A DNA stretch of 64,000 nt from NCBI RefSeq assembly GCF_030272615.1, contig NC_081411.1, positions 37,328,640-37,392,639 on the forward strand. The letters are read 5' to 3'. A model generated the notes under the pieces. That model saw nothing but the letters and a program-made list of their open reading frames with translations. It was not told the origin of the DNA and did no database searches. Origin of the DNA: Cryptomeria japonica. Lineage: Eukaryota > Streptophyta > Pinopsida > Cupressales > Cupressaceae. The position numbers were made by a program, and so were the translations under genes. Position 1 is the stretch's first letter, and each line of letters starts with the position of its first letter. Positions 11,585-24,343 of the stretch are shown here, piece after piece.

Positions 11585-12950
11585 TTTAAGCATAGAATTT
11601 CTTTAGATGCATAGTATTGATAGGCTCATCAAACCAATCTCCTTCTTGTGTAGATAATCTGTATGCTCCAAAACCATATGTTGCTACCACGACAAAGGGG
11701 CCTAACCAGTTTGGCTCAAATTCATCTTTCTTTTCTGGATCTTGCTGATTTCGTGGATTTCCTCTTAAAACTAGATCTCCAATCTAAAAAATGTTTGGCT
11801 TAACTCTGTGGTTGTAACTTCTCACCATTCTCTATTGTTATGCTTTCAATTGATCTAAAGAATTTTGTTGATGCTCCTGAGTTAGCTCAATTTTTTGAAG
11901 TCTAGAGACTCGTTATTCTTCATCTGAGATAAGACCTTTCAAGGACACTCATAGAGAAGATATCTCTACTTCTACTAGTAATATGGCTTCTGATCCATAG
12001 ACTAAGAAATATGGAGTTTACCTCGTTGGTGTGCGGATGCTGGTTCGATATGCCCAAAGAGAAGGATTTAGCTGAATATGCCAGTCTCTACCAGCCTCAT
12101 TAACTATTTTTTCAAGATTTTTAAGATTGTCTTTTTTGATGCCTCAGCTTGACCATTTCCCTATGAAAAATATGGTGTAGAAAACCTATGCTGGATATGA
12201 AATCACTCACATAGTTCCTTCACATCTTGATTCTTAAATGGCCTCCCATTATGAGTGATTATGGTCATAGGGACTCCATAGTGACAGATTATATAATTAG
12301 GGATGAATGATGATATTTTCTTTTATAGCACCTTTGTCAAAGGAATTGGTTCAATCCATTTAGTGAAATACTTAGTAGCAGTCAAAATGAACTTATGCCC
12401 ATTAGAAGATGAAGGATTTATCTTACCCACTAGGTCAAGACCCCATTGAGAGAATGGCCATTATCCTACCATAGGATGTAGTTCATGTGCTATTGCGTGG
12501 ATGAGATTCCCATGGATCTAACATTGTTTGCATTTCTTGGCATAAGTAAATGAATGTCTCTCCATAGTAGGTCAATAGTAACCCAATCGAATAAGTTTCT
12601 TAGCCAGTGTTAAACCACTTGACTGTGTGCCATAAATACTTGTGTGAACTTTGTTAAGAACTTTCTCATATTTTTCTTGTTTGAGACATCTCAGTAAAGT
12701 GCTATCTAGACCTCATCTATATAAGGTATCAACAATGATGGTATATCGAGATGACTGAGGGATAAAACTTCTCTTTTAATTGTGAGATAGGTAAGGAGGA
12801 AGGATATTCTCTTTTAGGTATCGATACATTTGGATATATAAAGATTGATTGGTTCCAGATGTATAACAAATCATGTAGGTATTATTGGATTCAACAGTAG
12901 GATGCAAGAGATCTTCCACTGGGAATTCGTAACATTGTTGATTCTCTTGA
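11585..12950 (-). pseudogene. gypsy integrase of element B
   Basis: Minus-strand translation gives HRFSTPYFS, GNGQAEASKKTILKILKK, NESLDFKKL and GDLVLRGNPRNQQDPEKK. The C-terminal EFEPNWLGPFVVVATYGFGA and GDWFDEPINTMHLKKFYA end in a stop near 11590. This is the same Tat-type C-terminus as in element A. Numerous TAG/TGA stops are spread throughout. The A-rich tail and GTGAAAACC motif follow to the left (about 11440-11585). Confidence 0.75.
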
Positions 12951-13700
12951 TTCTATAAAATAGATGCTATTGTAGCCATTGAATATATTGTTTTTTTCTC
13001 ATTTCTTGGGATCCAAGTGAATGATATTTATTCAAAGGGCTCTTTAAAATCTTCAACCAACTATTTATACAGAATCAACTTGTCATCCTTAGTTTGATAA
13101 TCATCATTTATCTAGTTGATTATGAGCCGTGAATCTCCATAAACATGTAATTCCTTGATGTTCCATTCAATGGTCATTTTGATCTCAATAACCAATGCCT
13201 TATTATTTGTAGTGTTGTTTGTGCATGGGAATCACAATCTATATGATTTTGGAATTGTGTGACCTTGAGGTGTGATGAACAAAATTCTAACACTTGAACC
13301 ATGTTGTGTATAGGAGCCATCAAAGTACAACTCCCAAAAATTTGTGGTAACTATCAAATGTCTGCATCAAGAAATTCGATGTGTAATGGTGTGTCATCTT
13401 GGAGGGGTAATTCAACTAATTGATCAACAATGACTTCTCCTTTGATGGCTTTTCAAGTAACATATTCTATATCAAACTCACTTTGTATCATGACCCATTT
13501 AGCCAATCTTCTTGTCAAAGTTGGCTTTCTTAGAAAATGCTTCAATGGATCTATTTTTTCTATCAATTTCACATAATAAATCAACATATAGTGTCCCAAT
13601 TTTTGAGTTGCAAATACAACTGCTACGCATGTCCTCTCAACTGATGCATAGTTCAATGCATAGCCTACAAGTGTCCTATTGATGTAATACACTTCTATTT
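12951..13700 (-). pseudogene. gypsy RNase H of element B
   Basis: An open stretch 13453-13692 reads YYINRTLVGYALNYASVERT, ATQKLGHYMLIYYVKL, DPLKHFLRKPTLTRRLAKW and SEFDIEYV. This is the RT-linked RNase H of gypsy elements. Further left the second, plant-type RNase H region is degraded (KAIKGEVIVDQLVELPL, then FCSSHLKVTQFQN). Several stops; non-functional. Confidence 0.75.
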
Positions 13701-14554
13701 CTTTTCCTTCTTCATCATGTTGTGCTAAGAGAGCTCATAGTGATACATTTGTTGCTGAGATGTAAAGAAACAATAGTTTCCCTCTGATTGGTGATACCAG
13801 TACTGGAGAATTTTCTAGGTATTCCTTGATTTGCATAAAGGCTTCCTCACACATATGATCTCATTTAAATGAAACATTCTTGTGTAATAGGTGAGTGAAG
13901 GGATGACATCTATCTGCTAACTGAGAGATGAATCTTCTGATTGACTGCAATCTCCCTTGTAGAGAATGCAATTGGCTTATGTTATTAGGTCACTCCATCT
14001 CCATGATAGCTTTAAATTTTTCAGTCTCTACTTCAACTCAATGAGCTGATATAATGTACCCAAGAATGTTTCTAGAGGTAACTCCAAATGCACATTTCTT
14101 TGGATTCAATCTTAACTAATATTGTTCAAGCCTGTCAAATATCTTGCCGAAGATATTCAAATGTTATTTTCTTGTATGAGATTTTGAAAGTATGTCATCT
14201 ACATAATCTTCCATTATTGTGTGCATCATGTCATGGAAAATTATTGTCATGTCTCTTTGATAAGTTGCTCCTGCATTTTTAAACCCAAATGGCATGGCAT
14301 TCTAGCAGTAAGTACCCCATGCACAAGTGAATGTTGTGTAAGTTTCTTGATCTTCAAGGACGATTCTTATTTGATTATACTCCGAGAATCCATCCATTAA
14401 GGAAAACATCTCATGTCGTGTTGATAAGTCTACAATCATATCAAAGTTGGGCAGTGGGAAATCATCTTTGGGACATTCTTTATTCAAATCTCTGAAGTTG
14501 GTGCAAACTCTTATGCTTTTATCTGTCTTTGATTCTGGAACAATACTTGAAACT
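13701..14554 (-). pseudogene. gypsy reverse transcriptase, main part (element B)
   Basis: Minus-strand translation begins SSIVPESKTDKSIRVCTNFR and DLNKECPKDDFPLPNFDMIV, then FSLMDGFSEYNQI, MPFGFKNAGATYQRDM and DYVDDILSKSHT. The catalytic YVDD box is intact near 14193-14216. PKKCAFGVTSRNILGYII follows. Stops occur within AWGTYC*NAMPF and later. The N-terminal RT residues lie across element C at 21615-21759. Confidence 0.85.
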
Positions 14555-15423
14555 TGTTAGATACTTGATCAGTCCCAAAGACATTGAGAGTGGGGGGGGG
14601 CATGAATCAGTGTCTAACTAGTAACAATAATATTTAAACTTGTTTTCAACTTTATAAGCCAAATTATTATACTGGTAAACACGCAATAATGTAATAAAGA
14701 GAAATAATAGCGTAACCATCAATGCACACCATAACACATATATTTTTGGCGAGGAAACCCAGTAGGGGAAAAACCTCGATGGGATTTGTGACCCACAATA
14801 TTTACTCACTGGCCAATATGAATAAATATTAATTATACAATAGGGGCTTGCACATGCAAGAAGGCCAACGACCTAGAGCTCACTGCTCAATACAAAAAAA
14901 GAGTCCCACTAACTACAAAATTGGATGATTAAATCCAATGACAATGTACTGCTCAAAACAGCATTTGCAATGCTGGATTTAGTGCTGGTTTAAGCTCTGT
15001 CAAATACCTCTACCATAAATCTTGCTTTGCTTTTCTCTGCTCTTATTCACTCATAAAATAATTACATCATAATGCATATACAGATATTTGCTCTCATATT
15101 ATGCTTGCATTTATTACCTAATTACATTCCTTTCATACTTGCAAAATGACCTACAAGATCTCATACATTTATGAGTTGTTACAATACATCATGTTGGCTA
15201 TACAATATAATTACAATACAAAACAATATAATTTCCATGTTAGCAAGAGTGCCGATAAGATCTTCTGTTGGTGTAGACTGGGTGCCGATGTGAATAACCT
15301 TTGTTGTGCTTGTCGATGCCGGTAGATGATGTCTATTGCCGGTGTAACCTATGAACCATGTTACCAGATGTTTTCCATCAATGACAACATCAACTATTCT
15401 CATCTAAGTGTATAGTGCCAACA
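14555..15423 (-). repeat. element C LTR, downstream (3') copy
   Basis: 869 bp from TGTTAGATACTTGATC to GTGCCAACA. Its left part holds a run of eight or more Gs (14592-14600) followed by CATGAATCAGTGTCTAA. That G-run plus TGAATCA signature recurs in the LTRs of E, F and the other C copy. Confidence 0.9.
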
Positions 15424-15440
15424 ATCTCCCCCTTTGGCAT
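15424..15440 (-). promoter_or_regulatory. polypurine tract of element C
   Basis: ATCTCCCCCTTTGGCAT next to the LTR reads ATGCCAAAGGGGGAGAT on the minus strand. The same tract and the following TGATGGCAA stand at the same place in E (43247) and F (50080). Confidence 0.85.
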
Positions 15441-15695
15441 TGATGGCAACACTCATGAGAAAAATCCAAAAAAAATTTTATCCAAAAATGAAGTCCAAAA
15501 ATTGATCCAAGAAATAAGAGTGCTCCCGTTGAGAAAATGATCTCTTCTATACATTTTTCTCCCACACTACTACTTTCCCTTTGACATCAATGACAAAGGA
15601 TGTCAAAAAGAATCAAAACATTCAAAATTCTACCTGATAGCCTATAACTGGTTGTGTACAATATGAAACATATCTACCAAAATTAGATTAAGACT

Positions 15696-18600
15696 CTACA
15701 TGAATTTAGTGCTATCAGAAATAATGGTTTTAGTCTGTTGGATTGTCTTGGTCAGATAATGCATTTGTTGCTCTGGTGATCTTTCTCTTGGAATTGTTGC
15801 TTTAGACAGCTCAATCCACTGAGTTAAAAGTTTTTCCAATCTAGGACCAAGCTTATTTTTTAGCTCCCGTGTCTTCATTCTTATCCTTGCCTTTTCTTTT
15901 TCTTGTTTCTCAATCTTTTCTTAAAAAGATGCCATTTCTTGATAAAAACCTGAGCTAAGTTCCGAAGAACCTATCATGTTGTTTGCTATATCATCAATCT
16001 CTTTTTGTGTTTTCCTTATCTCCTCATGAATGTCTTATGTTAGGTTGTGAGGCTTTCATTCTTCCTTATACAATTATTTATATTCCAAAATAGTGGAATT
16101 AAGTACTGGTAATAAGGAATCAATATGCTCAGTACAGTCCTTGATAGTCTTATCAAAGAATTCACTTTTCTCCTTATTCACCCTTTCCTTAATAGTTTCT
16201 TCATTTATTTTATCTACAATTAGAATGTTTGAAGTAATGAATTTGGACAATGTGTCCAATTTACCTAAAGATCCAGAAATATGATCTATCTTACAATCTG
16301 GTGCAATCATTTTCAAAATAGGTAATATATCATCAATGGCCTTAAATGCTAAGGTGTTGCATTCAGTGATCTTATTTATGGAATCCAAAAGTACATTTAT
16401 CACATTAGTTGGTCTATAATCCATGGTTGAAGTGTTAGGCGGAGTGTGATGTTCTGCAGTAGGTTTCTTCTCATCTCCGGATGTCTGCACATTAACCACT
16501 TTTGCTAACTTGTTTCCATCATTGACCTCTTCTTTATTCATTATTTCTTCCTTGTGATCACTTTGTTTTTCAACCTTGTTTTCATCCTTACTACCTACCT
16601 TGTTGACTGTCAGTTCAGCTATACTCTATTCTTGTTCCTTACCTATTTTAGTTTGTGCTTCTACTTCTTCTTCTACTGATTTTTCAGTGTTCTGTTGAGA
16701 GTCAATAGTGTTAATTGACGACTTAGAGATCTCAATGTTTGTAGCTTCAGTTTTCTTTACCTCTATGGTTTCCTTATCCATGACAATGTTGAAGTCCTGA
16801 GTGTCCACATTCATGGTAAAAAGAATGTTTGACTTTGGATTAGTGTCATCTTGTGTCATTTCTTCAGCCTTGTCTTCTGGTTTACTGTCAGTTTGTGTCG
16901 GTGCCTCTTTAGTTATTGGTGAGGTGTTCTATGTCAGTGGAGGAAGGTTATCCTTGACCGTTATATCAAGTACACTACCAATTTTACATTTACCTTTATC
17001 CTTCTAATATATCTTTGCAAAAGACATCCATTTTTTGTCTATCCTTCTCTTCTTTCTTCTCTTTTTCCACAAAAAATATATCCCATTTATCTACCATTTC
17101 ATCTGCAATTTCTTTCACTCTGCCTACTATAAGGCTAACCTATCTGTGACCACTCACAGAAATAGTTCTATTTTCCTCTGAAATTAAATCATTAATTTCC
17201 TTCTTGGAGTTAACATTATGCACAACAAGTAGAGCCTCTACCTTTAATTTCTTGTCTAATTCCATTACTGACATTCTTTTAGCCTCTACCCTCAAGTATA
17301 AATAATTTGGTAGATCATCTACAATCTCAATAAGACCTTTCTTGTATATGTCTAGGTACAAAATAATACTTTCTTCTATAGTGTCCCTATCAGAATCCTT
17401 GAAAGAATGATAAAGTTTATTCACATTGCTAAGGTTACCTTTTTGTGTGGTTTCATTGATCACTTCTTCTCGTGTAAGAGTATCTGATGCCTTAGGTTCT
17501 AATTTCTTCTTTGGAGTCACTTTCTTTTGCGGACCACTAGGCTCTCTTACAACCTGTTGTTTCTTTTTTTGAGTTCTTGTCTTCTTGGGAGACGGAGCAG
17601 GTGTCGGTGAGGGTTTTCTTTTCTTCCTATCCACTCTCTTGAATTCAGCTACAATGTCATTGTCAGAATCAGATGTAGTAGCTACAGGTGAAATGTGAGC
17701 TACTAGTTGTTGTTCTAATTGACTTTCCATCATACTAGCAATACCGCCAATATTCATTAATCCTTCTTTAACATCTTTTACCATCTTAGAAGCATCTTTC
17801 ATTAGTTTCTCTCTTTTCTTCCTCTGCTTCAACATAGCTACATCACTTTCAATGGTTTTAGCATTTCCAAATATTTTTTGTGTTGGTTTTGGTGGAGCAT
17901 CTAAGAATATTTTTGTATAAGAATCTAAGATGTGAGAATCCACCTCATAACACATTTTAGTAATTATCTAGACAGTTCTAGGTTTAACTGCTTCCATCCA
18001 TATTTCATCTCTTTTACTACAAAGCATATATGTTTATCATACTTATCTACAATGCTTTGAGAAATCCTTTCCCTTTTTTTCATCTTGGTTTTGAAATTAT
18101 TGAATTATTTTTTTACCAACTCATCACCATTAGATCTCATACTGCTAATTGCCTCCTTTATCTATTTTCCAACATAAATATCATAGACAAAATCCTTATG
18201 TCCTATACCAGGGATCTCTTTTGAAAAGTAAAGCATTAAACATACTAAAAGATTTCCAAATTTGAAGGTTCCTTTCTTATTGCCTTTTATCTTATCCAAA
18301 TTTTCTCTCAATTCATCCTTTAACCATTCATAGATGTCAATCTTTGCGTTGTTTATAATCATCTCATGTGCACTATGAATGCATGAACTTGACACAAAAT
18401 TCAGCAAAGTACTGTAAAAACACATGTTATAAGCGGCTGGGATGCTTAAGGCATTGTAAGGTTGATGTACTATTTTTGCTAGATAATAAGAAAGATTGGA
18501 TGACTGTGTATGGTGGACGTAACCCATTCTGGGTGAACCACATTAAATCTCTATGTTATCTGTGTCCTATTTTATTTCTTTATCTTTTGTATTTGAATCT

Positions 18601-19261
18601 GCATATAATTGTTAGTTCATATTTGCTTCGGATCTGCTTGAAACCCTAACACTTGACACAAAATTCAATCTATTTTTATGACCAACTTTATATCCAATGA
18701 CCATGCTAGAAAATTTAACATTTTTATCCTTTATGTCATTGACCATAAGTGACCGGTTGTCATATGTAGCTCCAGTTAATCTCATAACTTCCTTGTTAGG
18801 GATTTTCTTCTTCTTGTCAGGTCTAGAACTGGTGGAGGGTAAACCAGTAAAAACCCTCATAGCTTCCTTGGTAATCTTAAATACTGAGTCCAACCACATA
18901 AATTCATCGTGAAGCCTACTAAAGACATAGCGGATGGCTTCATTTGAGAATTCTGTCATATAATGAAACCTAAATCCTCAACTACCTTGTATTCCAATTT
19001 CACTACCCCATCCTTATCAATGATTACATTCACGTACATGTTCATCAAATCTTCAAATCCTAAACTTTCTATGTTGCAATGTATGTATGCCCTAGGGTCT
19101 TCAGCAAATGCAACTCCCTTAAAGATTCTAGAAAATGCACTAATAGAATCATCCTATTTTTCTATCTTAGGAATGATCTTGAAAATGGGTCTAGGTAATT
19201 TTATGTTCTCCACAATGGTAGTGTTTTCTACGAATTCGAGAACAGAAGATGAAGATGCCAT
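15696..19261 (-). pseudogene. element C ORF2, large unrecognised protein (broken)
   Basis: Minus-strand ORF from ATG 19261 (MASSSSVLEFVENTTIVENI) to about 15696, some 1,190 codons with stops and frame changes. N-terminal part: VKLEYKVVEDLGFI, then EFMWLD, FKITKEAMRVFTGLPSTS, VMRLTGATYDNRSLMVNDIK, VKFSSMVIGYKV, SSCIHSAHEMIINNAKIDIY and FKFGNLLVCLMLYFSKEIPG. The middle is a Lys/Pro-rich basic stretch (about 17400-17650). The C-terminal third is Lys/Glu-rich and probably coiled coil (16074-16859, 15696-15878). The matching ORF in F has the same blocks in the same order. I recognise no catalytic domain and assign no function. Confidence 0.7.
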
Positions 19262-19565
19262 TATGAAAGATAAATACCTTTGAACTATGAAATCCTTGAA
19301 TGCTCTAAAAAGACCTTTGTTGCTTCACCTTTAGAATGCCTTTTCTCAATTTTGCTCTTTTCGAATGCTTGGATGCTTGGTGGATTGAAATGAGAATTTA
19401 TAATGCCTTTATAACAAAAAATTAACTTTCAACTGCAATAAATGCTTCGTCAGTGAAGTGAAAAATCCACATATCTGCCGGTAAAGAAGAAATATAATTT
19501 CTTACCATCAACTGAGGGTAAATGCATGATTTTCAATTTGTTTCCTTACTCCTAAGGATTATTCC

Positions 19566-20680
19566 TTAGTTGGATGAAGAATCTCTTGCCGGTGCAAGAT
19601 TACCCTATTTTGTCGGTGTAGTGACAGATTCATCACTTCTCTGATCTCTCTTCCTAATCCATTGTTTAGAAAATTCTTGCTTGATTTCAATCACCTTCTC
19701 TTTGCCTTTATCATTAGATCCTTTATTGTTCGTTGGTGTAGTCTTGCTTCTACAAAATGTTGCAATATGCCCAAGCTTGTTACATGCATAACAAGTTACA
19801 TTGTTTCTCTAAATATCCTTTCCATAACCTTGACCGGTTTGAGTTCTGCATTGATTAGATAAATGTCCAAATCTACCACAAACATAGAATTTCACATTCA
19901 TTCTGCAATTGTCTGAGTTATGACCACTTTTATTCCATTTGGAACATTGACCAGTGGGTAAGTTTGTATTCTGATTATTCCTAAATCTGCACTAATTTGC
20001 TCTATGACCAAATTTGTTGCAATTAAAACATTTCCCATTGAATTTATAAGACTGAGGTTGCCTTACCAATTTGTTGTGATCATGATTGTTTGCAGTCCCA
20101 GAACTTTCTCCATGTTCAAATCCAAGTCCAGTGGTTTCTCCATCAGGTTTCTGACTTTTCAGCAAATCATCAAGATTATCTGAATTTTTCTTGAATTTGT
20201 CTTTGCATTCATTTGTAGTGACCAATTCACCTTCCAAAGTGCTAACTTGTCTCAAAATTTCCTCTTTGTCATGTTGCATGTGAATCAAATCTATTCTAAG
20301 CATATCATTTTCATAACTAAGCCTTTGAGATTCATCTGATCTTTCATTAAGTCTTCTAGCCAAACATTCTTCATTCCTCTGCTATCTTCAATATCCTTAC
20401 ATAGTCTCATGGTTAAATCTTGCATCTCATTCTTCATGTTACTGTTCTCTTGTCTTAATTTTTCTGCAATATCTCTAAGAGTTTATTTTTCTTCATCATC
20501 TTTATTTTGCAATTGTACATATAATTCTTTTATCTTATTCTTTGCTATAACCAAGTTATCTCGAAGTGCTTTGATGAATTCCTAAGCAGTTTTGAGTTCA
20601 TCTTCCAGTTTGATATTCTTCAATTTTACTGCATCAAAATCTTCAAGAGCTCCTTCCAATTGTTGTCTTAAACTTTCCAT
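19566..20680 (-). pseudogene. element C gag-like ORF with four CCHC-type knuckles
   Basis: From ATG 20680 (MESLRQQLEGALEDFDAVKL) to TAA 19566, about 370 codons with a few in-frame stops. The first two thirds are Glu/Lys/Leu-rich heptads, very likely coiled coil. Four spaced zinc knuckles follow: CFNCNKFGHRANQC, CSKWNKSGHNSDNC (second Cys now Trp), YVCGRFGHLSNQC (first Cys now Tyr) and CYACNKLGHIATFC. A nucleic-acid-binding gag-type role is inferred from the knuckles and from its place just after the primer site. The classic gag_UBN2 body seen in copia gag is not evident. Confidence 0.75.
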
Positions 20681-20736
20681 CGGAACCGGTTTCAAAATCT
20701 TCCTCAAGCTATTAAGCTTCTGCAAATAGAGGACTA

Positions 20737-20749
20737 GGCTCTGATACCA
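20737..20749 (-). promoter_or_regulatory. primer binding site of element C (initiator Met tRNA)
   Basis: Reads TGGTATCAGAGCC on the minus strand, two bases from the LTR end at 20752. Same primer type as E, F and the copia at 839. Confidence 0.9.
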
Positions 20750-20751
20750 AT

Positions 20752-21614
20752 TATTAGATACTTGATCAGTCCCAAAGAAACTGAGAGGGGGGGTGAATCA
20801 GTGTCTAATCGGTAACCACAAGATTTAAACTTGCTTGCAACTTTATAGCCCAAATTAATATACGAGTAAATAAGCAATAATGAAATAAAGAGAAATAATA
20901 GTATAACCATCAATGTGCATCATAACACAGATATTTTTGGTGAGGAAACCTAGTAGGGGAAAAAACTCGGTGGGATTTGTGACCCATAATATTTACTCAC
21001 TGGCCAATATGAATAAATATTAATTATACAATAGGGGCTTGCACATGTAGGAAAGCCAATAGCCTAGAGCTCACTGCTCAATACAAAGTAGGAGTCCCAC
21101 TGACTACAAAATTGGATGATTAAATCCAATGACAATGTACTGCTCAAAATAGCATCTTCAATGCTGGATTCAGTACCGGTTTAAGCTCTATCAAATACCT
21201 CTACCATAAACCTTTCTTTGCTCTGCTCTCCTCTTATTTTCTCATAAAATAATTACATCATAATGCATATACAGATATTCACTCTCATATTCCACTTGCA
21301 TTTATTACCTAATTGCATTCCTTTCATACTTGCAAAATGACCAACAAGATCTCATACATCTATGAGTCTTTACAATACATCATGTTGTCTATACAATATA
21401 ATTACAATATAAAATAATATAATTTCCATGTTGACTAGAGTGTCGTTAAGATCTTCTGTCAGTGTAGACTGGGTGCTGGTGTGAATAACCTTTGTTGTGC
21501 CTGTCGGTGTTGGTAGATGATGTATGTTGCCAGTGTAACCTGTGAACCATGTTACTAGTTGGTTGCCATCAATGACAACATCAATTATTCTTATCTGAGT
21601 GTATAATGCCAACA
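20752..21614 (-). repeat. element C LTR, upstream (5') copy
   Basis: 863 bp, clearly the same as 14555-15423 with scattered substitutions. It starts TATTAGATAC where the other copy has TGTTAGATAC, a G-to-A change (C-to-T on the element strand). It ends ATAATGCCAACA. Confidence 0.9.
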
Positions 21615-23322
21615 AAACCCACTCTGGATAAGTGACAGGTCTTATCAAACCCACATCTAATAGTTTCTTTAACTTCATTTTGACTAGTAGAGTGATATGT
21701 GGATGCATCTTCTAAACTTTTTCTTAACTAGTTTTTCTTTTGCATCCACATTAATATGGTGCATGATGAGATCTAGATTAAGTCCTGGCTTGTCTATATA
21801 GGACCAAGCAAAATTTATCTACCTTTGTTTGAAGAATTTTATGTAATGTTTCTTTTCTTCATGTGATAATGATGCAGCGTGATGAAGGAGCTTGGGATCC
21901 TTTGATGTGCCAATGTTTACTGCTTCTGTTGGCTCTATCAATATAGCAGACCTCTCCTAAAAATATGCATGGAGGGTGTCAAACTTTCCATCTTCCGATT
22001 CCTCAAGGAGGTTTTCACCATTAGATACATCCTTTATTTTTCCTCTTGATTGATGTAGTGTTGCCATGAAATGGTATTTAGTACTAGGTCTTTTTCCTTG
22101 TTTTTTTTTTTCAATTTTGCGACTGGAAAGTTTGAGACTCTCTTGACTGCAAGAAGCATTACTTGATTTTCTAGTGGAAAATATCTTAGATGTGATTGGT
22201 TCAATGACAATAAGATATACGGGTAAGTCATGATCATTGGAAAAATATCCAATTCAAGGTTATCCCAATCAATTAGTTCTAGATGAAGCAGAGGTAGGTC
22301 ATAGTCATCTTCATCATTGGATATTTCAAGGTTCATGATGCAATAGTCATAGTTTGGTGTAGAATAGGTTATTTCATAGATAGAACTCTCTTGAGGATAA
22401 TCTCTCCCAATCTCTCTCCAATTAGCTCTAATGAAGTCAGGATTGGTATTTTGTGATTCTCTCTCAACTGACTCATCATTTGATGTTTGTCCCTCAAACG
22501 AGTGGATTATATCAACACATACATATTTGATACTACAGATTCCTTCTGGGTCAATCTTATCAAATTCATTTGTGTCTTGAAGTTGACATACTTGTGCACA
22601 TGACAAAGGATTCTTCTTTCTTTTCTAAATTTTGCCTTCTATTGAACTCAGCTTCTCCTCAACTAATAGTCATTCCTGCTTGACTTTCTATTAGTTCTTC
22701 TATAGTTCTTCAATACCTTGGTGTCTCTTTCTCAATGTTTGATATAGATTTGATGTTCTATTGATCTTCTAATGATTGAATAGTGACTATTTGTGTTTCT
22801 TGTGGTGTCACTGCTTGATATTTCTCATTCTATTTTCTTTGTTGCCTTGCATATGCTTCTTTCCTTTGAATCTTGATTTCTTCTTATCTTCTTTTCAACT
22901 CTATTTTTTGTTTTGTGAAAAGTGTGTCTTCACTTGTACCAGCTACTTGTTCCTCATCATTTTCTTCATTTGATGCATTGGATGATGGATGTGGACCCCA
23001 TTCATATTCATTAGAATCTATTTCTAAATCATTTTCTAGAATCACACCACTATACCTAACAAGAATAGTCTATGGTGAGAATAGTTCTCTGACTTTGGCC
23101 ATCTATTCTTTCACTGTCTTTGAATATCTTGATCAGGTTCCATGTGTACTTGTATTCCTTGGACTTGTTTGCAAGATTATTCTTCTCTTTTGATAGAAAT
23201 CTCTTTATGTTGCCTCTCATGTTCTTCTTGTTTATTCTTGTTAGCTATTGTTTATGCAGCTTTATGTATCCTTTCATGCCATGGTTCTTGTTGATGATTG
23301 TTTTGACACACTCGCCAACAAT
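21615..23322 (-). pseudogene. element B RT N-terminus and pre-RT linker
   Basis: The RT N-terminus on the minus strand reads HPHITLLVKMKLKKLLDVGL then IRPVTYPEWV (21615-21715), joining SSIVPESK at 14554 across element C. Further upstream an open acidic stretch 22034-22606 (SIYEITYSTPNYDYCIMNLE; DYDLPLLHLELIDWDNLELD) and a charged linker to 23322 fit the long poorly conserved region between protease and RT of Tat elements. Stops are frequent outside 22034-22606. Confidence 0.65.
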
Positions 23323-24343
23323 CAGGTAGCCAATGTGAACACCCACCACCTCTCCTAAAAAGAAATAAGTTTGGGGGAACTAATCACTTCAAGGTCTCTA
23401 TAGTTGGATCTCGACGGTGATAGAAAACCCAATGGTTGATGTGGTTGTACCTGTTAAGGGGCCTATTGGTTGAAACTAAATCCCAATAATTGTTAATAAC
23501 TTAACTTCCATTTTTTATATTTCTTATGATTTTAAGATTCTTCTGGAAATAAATTGCAAGAGATAGGGAAACAAGAAAATAACAATGAAACCAATTCAAT
23601 GACAACTTAACGAACTACTTAATTAGTACCCTCCAATCCAAAAAATCAATATTATCTAAATTAGCATTCAATAATGGACCTCCAGTAAACCTGCAAAGTC
23701 AACAACCTTACATACTCATTGGAAATAATATCACCACAATATTGTCTATCCTAGTAATTCTCATACACCACTTACGTGCATAGCCTGAGTCATAAAGCAA
23801 TAAACAAAAGATCAGAACAAGTTGTTGATTTTAAACAATAGACATTACCAGATTATAAAGAACAAACTCATAGAACATATGCATAGATCAAGCAATTTAT
23901 AAGTTGCTTCTTGTATTTATTTCAAAGAATGTGTCACAAAAATTACTAAAGTTCATAACAATCTGCAAAAATAATCTAAAATTTCTAAGTGGGCTTCAAA
24001 TCATCAATTTGTGGACCCTTACAAATGAATCAAACTCCTCAATTTATAGTTTTTTCTGCCCTACTTTCTAGGAAATAAACCTAATCTAAATTAAGAACTC
24101 AAAAGCTAGGAGTCATAGTTAACTTGCAAGTTTCTACCTCTATACTCTAGTTAACTACTACGAAACAGAGCCTAGCTAAGAACTATGAAGACCATGCTGT
24201 ATGAGCTGGACTTTCATAGTTATGCAAAATTTTGCTCAAAACTGAAACATGAGTTGGAGGCACAGTTGAAGTCCTAGTGGGTTGATCATGCAAAAACTCC
24301 CTTTTAAAAGTCATGTTATCTTTAGTAGCTACACATTTATCTT
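23323..24343 (-). other. insert D, region 3' of the ORF
   Basis: AT-rich, no open frame of note. Position and composition suit a 3' untranslated region of the minus-strand ORF. No clear polyadenylation tail seen. Confidence 0.35.

Larger units (their letters stand above)
14555..21614 (-). mobile_element. element C: LTR element without pol, with gag-like and large unknown ORF
   Basis: Paired LTRs (14555-15423 and 20752-21614) flank about 5.3 kb. Flanks AAACT (14550-14554) and AAACC (21615-21619) are a near-perfect 5-bp duplication, inside the RT of element B. On the minus strand: LTR, Met-tRNA primer site, gag-like ORF with zinc knuckles, an approximately 1,190-codon unknown ORF, polypurine tract, LTR. 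No protease, integrase, RT or RNase H is visible. Element F is a diverged relative with the same plan. PBS, PPT and LTR ends resemble copia element E. Confidence 0.85.
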
